The position numbers and the translations under genes are program-made. From JAQIBY01 sp034658655 (lineage in GTDB: Bacteria > Bacteroidota > Bacteroidia > Bacteroidales > ML635J-15): a stretch of DNA of 25,838 nucleotides. The stretch spans positions 1-25,838 of the forward strand of contig JAYEFQ010000012.1 of the NCBI GenBank assembly GCA_034658655.1. Reading direction: 5' to 3'. Of this stretch, positions 22,666 to 25,838 are shown piece by piece; position 1 is the first letter of the stretch, and each line of letters starts with the position of its first letter. The notes beneath the pieces were generated by a model. The model saw nothing but the letters and a program-made list of their open reading frames with translations, was not told where the DNA came from and did not search any database.

Positions 22666-25600
22666 ATGGTCTCTAATATGCTAAAAAACGTATTGATTTT
22701 CTCTTTGGCACTGATATTAGTGTTATTATTATCTAAAGAAATTAATGCCCAGGGTGTAGCCATCAATACCGATGGTACAGACGCCGATGGCTCTTCCATG
22801 CTGGATGTGAAATCAACATCTGCCGGGATGCTTATCCCCAGGATGACTATAGCGCAACGTAATGCAATTGGTACACCAGCCACAAGTTTGTTGATTTACC
22901 AGACAGACAGTGACCCGGGCTATTATTATTACGATGGAAGCGCATGGGTACGCCTTTCTGTTGGTGAAGAAGTCGATCCCACCTGGGATGGTGATGCCAA
23001 CACAAGTGCTGATATTGGAAGGAGTGGAAATGTTGGAATTGGTACGACAAGTCCGTGGGCGAAGTTAGAAGTTCAAGGAACCACAAAACTTACAGCGAGC
23101 GATGGCGGTGCGCACACATGGTTTCCTTACTCGGATGGTGAAGTGTATATCACAGGGGATGAAGATGGTACTGGCACAGGTGATATAAATTTTAGGAGTT
23201 TTAGTGATGCTAATTATAGACAGTGGATGATAGTAAAGGGAGGTACCGGCAAAGTCGGCATCGGTACAACCTCCCCATCAGCACAATTCCACACTACCGG
23301 TACAGTACGTTTTCAAAATTATCCATCCGGTGCCAATGGTGCTATTATCAGAACGGATGCCAGTGGTAATCTTGCAACCACAGATTTTACAGGCAGCACA
23401 TCAGATATTTTACTGGGCAACAATAGTTTTGGTTCTGTAGCCGCTGCAGGCGGAGTTATTAGCTCCTGCGGGACAGCCAATTATGTACCCAAAATGGTAA
23501 GCAGCACAGAACTGGATTGCAGCCAAATTTTTGATAACGGGACAAATGTAGGAATCGGAACGACATCACCAAGCTATAAATTACATACGATGGGTGATAT
23601 TTACGCCAATGGTGGGTGGCTTAGGGTTTCCGACAATGGAGGTTTGTTATTCCAATCTCACGGTGGCGGTTGGTATATGACCGATGCTACATGGATAAGG
23701 TCTTATGGGAATAAAAATATCTATCACAATACAGGAATTATGCGTACTGATGGGACTTTCCAAGTTGGAAGTTCCGGTTCAACATTAAATGTCCCTAGTG
23801 GTGGAAATTTTGCATATAGGACAAGTGTACTTTTTGCAAATACTTCTGGTAATGTCGGCATTGGTACAACTTCCCCATCCGAGAAACTGGATGTTAGTGG
23901 TAATATCAAAGCAAGTGGGATTGCTTACTGGGGTTCTGCTGGGGTAAGAACCGAAACCCGTAATGATGCAGGAGCTTCTGGGGCTGGTATTAGAAGTGGA
24001 TTTTACCAAACTTCTGCACCTTCACCGGCAGCAAATTGGCCAACAGGAGCTTCCGGTTGGTGGCATTTATTGGACATTAGACATACTAATACAGGAAACA
24101 ATTATGCCATGCAATTTGCAGGTAGCTTTAACGATCAATATCTTTATTTTAGAAAAACTAATAATAATGCTGCTCAATCATGGTCTCAAATTTATACTTC
24201 AGCGAATGGAGGTCTCATTACTTGTTCTTCGGCTAATTATGTAGTTAAATCTGATGGTACAAATGGAATTTGCAGCCAGATTTTTGATAACGGGACTAAT
24301 GTAGGAATCGGGACCACTTCACCAGGAGAAAAACTGGACATCAGTGGATCAACCAAAGTTAGCGGAGATTATTACCTAAATTCAGGGCATTACCTCGGAA
24401 TTAAAGGTGATTACAATATTATCATTGATGATGCCAATCCCACATGGCATAGTAATGGCTATGGCGGTGTCATTGAATTTCGGGGGGATAACAATGTTAA
24501 TAATTCAAAATTAGAGGCCGGAGGGCTTGAGTTAACACGTGACATTGAAGTGTCAGGACGTTATTTTGACNNNNNNNNNNCTGGACAGGTGTTGTCTTCT
24601 ACCAGTACTGGAACACAATGGGCAAAAGCACAGATATTGCAGTCAAATTCAGCTTCTGTTACAGCCGGAAACTGGTATCGTATTGCTTCTAATTCAGGGA
24701 ACCGTGCAGATGCAAGTTTTACACTTCGGGATCAGATCTCTGGCGGAGGACATTCTACAATGCGTTTTCATGCCGGAGTAAACTATGGTAATGCCGGAGG
24801 TATAAGTTTTAATCTCTTATCTCATTCTAAATACAGTACTGCAACATTTACAAAAGTCAGAATCATAGAAGCAGATACTTACGATGGTGCTTACCTCGAA
24901 GTATATTGTAACCGTAGTGGTGCTGTAGAATACGATATGTATGACAATTTGCAAAGCTCGGGATGGACACCCGTTGACTGGACAGCAGGAAGCATTCCGG
25001 GTGGATGGACAGCAAATGAATATGAAACAGACCGGGTGTTTGCTGTTGGTGCATCTGATGATCTTTTAAGCTTGACACACGGAGGTGATTTTGGGGTTGG
25101 AACAGGAACCCCCAGTGAAAAACTGGACATATATGGTGATTCAGAAAATATAGAAATTACAAATACAGCAGAAACTGATGCAGGTATTATTTTAAATGAT
25201 GCTCAAGCAACAACAAGTCAGTATGCAGAAATAACTTATGGCTGTGGTGATAATGACCTAAATTTTTTAAATGCTAGCGCAACCCCACGAATGGTAATTG
25301 AAAGTAGTGGTGAGGTTGGAATTGGAACTGTATCACCAAACGATAAATTAGATGTTGTTGGTAATGCTCAGGTGTCCGGATATATGAAAGTAGGTAGTCC
25401 ATCCGCACCAACATCAGTGGACCGACCAAATACTGAATTATATAGATCTACATTCAACGATTATGAATATTATGATTGGACTGTAGATAATCATTGTGGA
25501 TCTTCAGCCTGGACTTTTACTACATATTTTGATGGGGATGTTCCACTTCAACGTTGTTTACATTTTGAAAATAATGGTGGTTATAGCCGTAAATATATGC

Positions 25601-25838
25601 TATCTCCATGGGTATGGATTCCGACAGGATCTACAAATGTATATGCACAAGGCCATAATTGGTGTGGACTTGAAAATAACTATGATGGTGTTTTTCTTGA
25701 ATATAAAACCTATGGTGGATCATGGACAAAAATTACCAGTTTTTCTAGCGGTGGATATCCTGATAATGCCAATGGGTCTAATACATCATGTAATGGCACA
25801 AACAGTCAATCCTGTTGGAATGGCGAAATGGGTAATGA
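22666..25838 (+). CDS. Partial tail-fibre-like secreted surface protein with GNVGIGTTSP repeats
   Basis: The frame is open from the ATG at 22666 to the window edge (over 1050 codons) and has no stop, so the 3' end is missing. A signal peptide (residues ~5-29, ending INAQ) precedes GVAINTDGTDADGSSMLDVKSTSAGMLIPRMT, the usual start of these proteins. Seven repeats of the type GNVGIGTTSPSEKLDVSG follow, at about 23028, 23254, 23548, 23851, 24298, 25087 and 25315. FDNGTNVGIGTTSP occurs twice with almost the same DNA. GQVLSSTSTGTQWAKA follows the 10-N gap at 24571-24580; the frame is kept if the gap really is 10 bases, but related proteins have a longer linker there. The region after ~25390 (ENNYDGVFLEYKTYGGSW) resembles a jelly-roll (MAM/M6-like) module. 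A T9SS domain is expected beyond the window. Confidence 0.85.
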   Translation, partial: MVSNMLKNVLIFSLALILVLLLSKEINAQGVAINTDGTDADGSSMLDVKSTSAGMLIPRMTIAQRNAIGTPATSLLIYQTDSDPGYYYYDGSAWVRLSVGEEVDPTWDGDANTSADIGRSGNVGIGTTSPWAKLEVQGTTKLTASDGGAHTWFPYSDGEVYITGDEDGTGTGDINFRSFSDANYRQWMIVKGGTGKVGIGTTSPSAQFHTTGTVRFQNYPSGANGAIIRTDASGNLATTDFTGSTSDILLGNNSFGSVAAAGGVISSCGTANYVPKMVSSTELDCSQIFDNGTNVGIGTTSPSYKLHTMGDIYANGGWLRVSDNGGLLFQSHGGGWYMTDATWIRSYGNKNIYHNTGIMRTDGTFQVGSSGSTLNVPSGGNFAYRTSVLFANTSGNVGIGTTSPSEKLDVSGNIKASGIAYWGSAGVRTETRNDAGASGAGIRSGFYQTSAPSPAANWPTGASGWWHLLDIRHTNTGNNYAMQFAGSFNDQYLYFRKTNNNAAQSWSQIYTSANGGLITCSSANYVVKSDGTNGICSQIFDNGTNVGIGTTSPGEKLDISGSTKVSGDYYLNSGHYLGIKGDYNIIIDDANPTWHSNGYGGVIEFRGDNNVNNSKLEAGGLELTRDIEVSGRYFDXXXXGQVLSSTSTGTQWAKAQILQSNSASVTAGNWYRIASNSGNRADASFTLRDQISGGGHSTMRFHAGVNYGNAGGISFNLLSHSKYSTATFTKVRIIEADTYDGAYLEVYCNRSGAVEYDMYDNLQSSGWTPVDWTAGSIPGGWTANEYETDRVFAVGASDDLLSLTHGGDFGVGTGTPSEKLDIYGDSENIEITNTAETDAGIILNDAQATTSQYAEITYGCGDNDLNFLNASATPRMVIESSGEVGIGTVSPNDKLDVVGNAQVSGYMKVGSPSAPTSVDRPNTELYRSTFNDYEYYDWTVDNHCGSSAWTFTTYFDGDVPLQRCLHFENNGGYSRKYMLSPWVWIPTGSTNVYAQGHNWCGLENNYDGVFLEYKTYGGSWTKITSFSSGGYPDNANGSNTSCNGTNSQSCWNGEMGN
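24571..24580. other. Assembly gap of 10 N
   Basis: Ten undetermined bases lie inside the tail-fibre-like gene. The repetitive nature of the gene probably caused the break, and the true length is uncertain. Confidence 0.95.

Noticed and set aside
22666..25838. Prophage tail-fibre gene
   Set aside because: Signal peptide, host-type promoter and no phage genes nearby; the repeats are shared with bacterial surface proteins.
1..25838. tRNA, rRNA or riboswitch genes
   Set aside because: I found no cloverleaf-like or conserved RNA sequence by eye in any intergenic gap.

Overview
This window comes from a low-G+C (high-30s percent by eye) member of the Bacteroidota, most likely an environmental Bacteroidia or Cytophaga-like lineage. 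Four things point there. Three proteins carry type IX secretion signals: one type B gliding-motility-type domain and two type A sorting domains. SprB-like repeats are present. Exact matches to the Bacteroidota -7 promoter element TAnnTTTG sit upstream of at least seven genes. Starts follow A-rich leaders rather than Shine-Dalgarno sequences. The run of 10 N at 24571-24580 suggests a draft or metagenome assembly.

Layout. 1-590: no gene, a mosaic of intergenic repeats ending in a 57-bp satellite. 594-3596 (minus): a VWA lipoprotein, a YkgJ-type cysteine cluster protein, miaA, and a pRiA4b ORF-3/TnpR-like protein that overlaps miaA by one base. 3701-4068: a second satellite of about 115 bp period. 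4077-5950 (minus): an operon of DUF2752 protein, CCC-motif membrane protein and LuxC-type acyl-CoA reductase. 6093-8098 (plus): aat-tilS. 8287-10875 (minus): an 862-aa secreted SprB-repeat protein. 11114-14037: recG (minus) divergent from an O-methyltransferase-like gene (plus). 14292-16190 (minus): a secreted CocE-type hydrolase with a T9SS tail.

16300-17680 is the most unusual part. An AT-rich unit of a small membrane protein plus a MNT/HEPN (MntA/HepT-type) toxin-antitoxin pair lies between two 74-bp direct repeats that match at 72 of 74 positions. Each repeat begins exactly at the outer tip (GTTACC) of an imperfect palindrome that opens with GGTAAC. This looks like one 1239-bp mobile cassette with foldable boundary sites, which I do not recognise as a named element. 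The next 640 bp hold no convincing gene but contain a G+C-richer patch.

18323-22123 is a 1266-aa secreted chimera: beta-helix with collagen-like Gly-rich loops, lamin-tail-like, PKD and SprB-like modules, and a type A sorting domain. It has a nearly perfect internal 204-bp duplication and a clear terminator. A decayed ISL3-type transposase fragment follows. From 22666 to the window end runs a long open gene for a tail-fibre-like surface protein with seven GNVGIGTTSP repeats.

The housekeeping genes (miaA, aat, tilS, recG) are ordinary. The accessory content is secreted or surface proteins, satellites next to gene 3' ends, and the toxin-antitoxin cassette.
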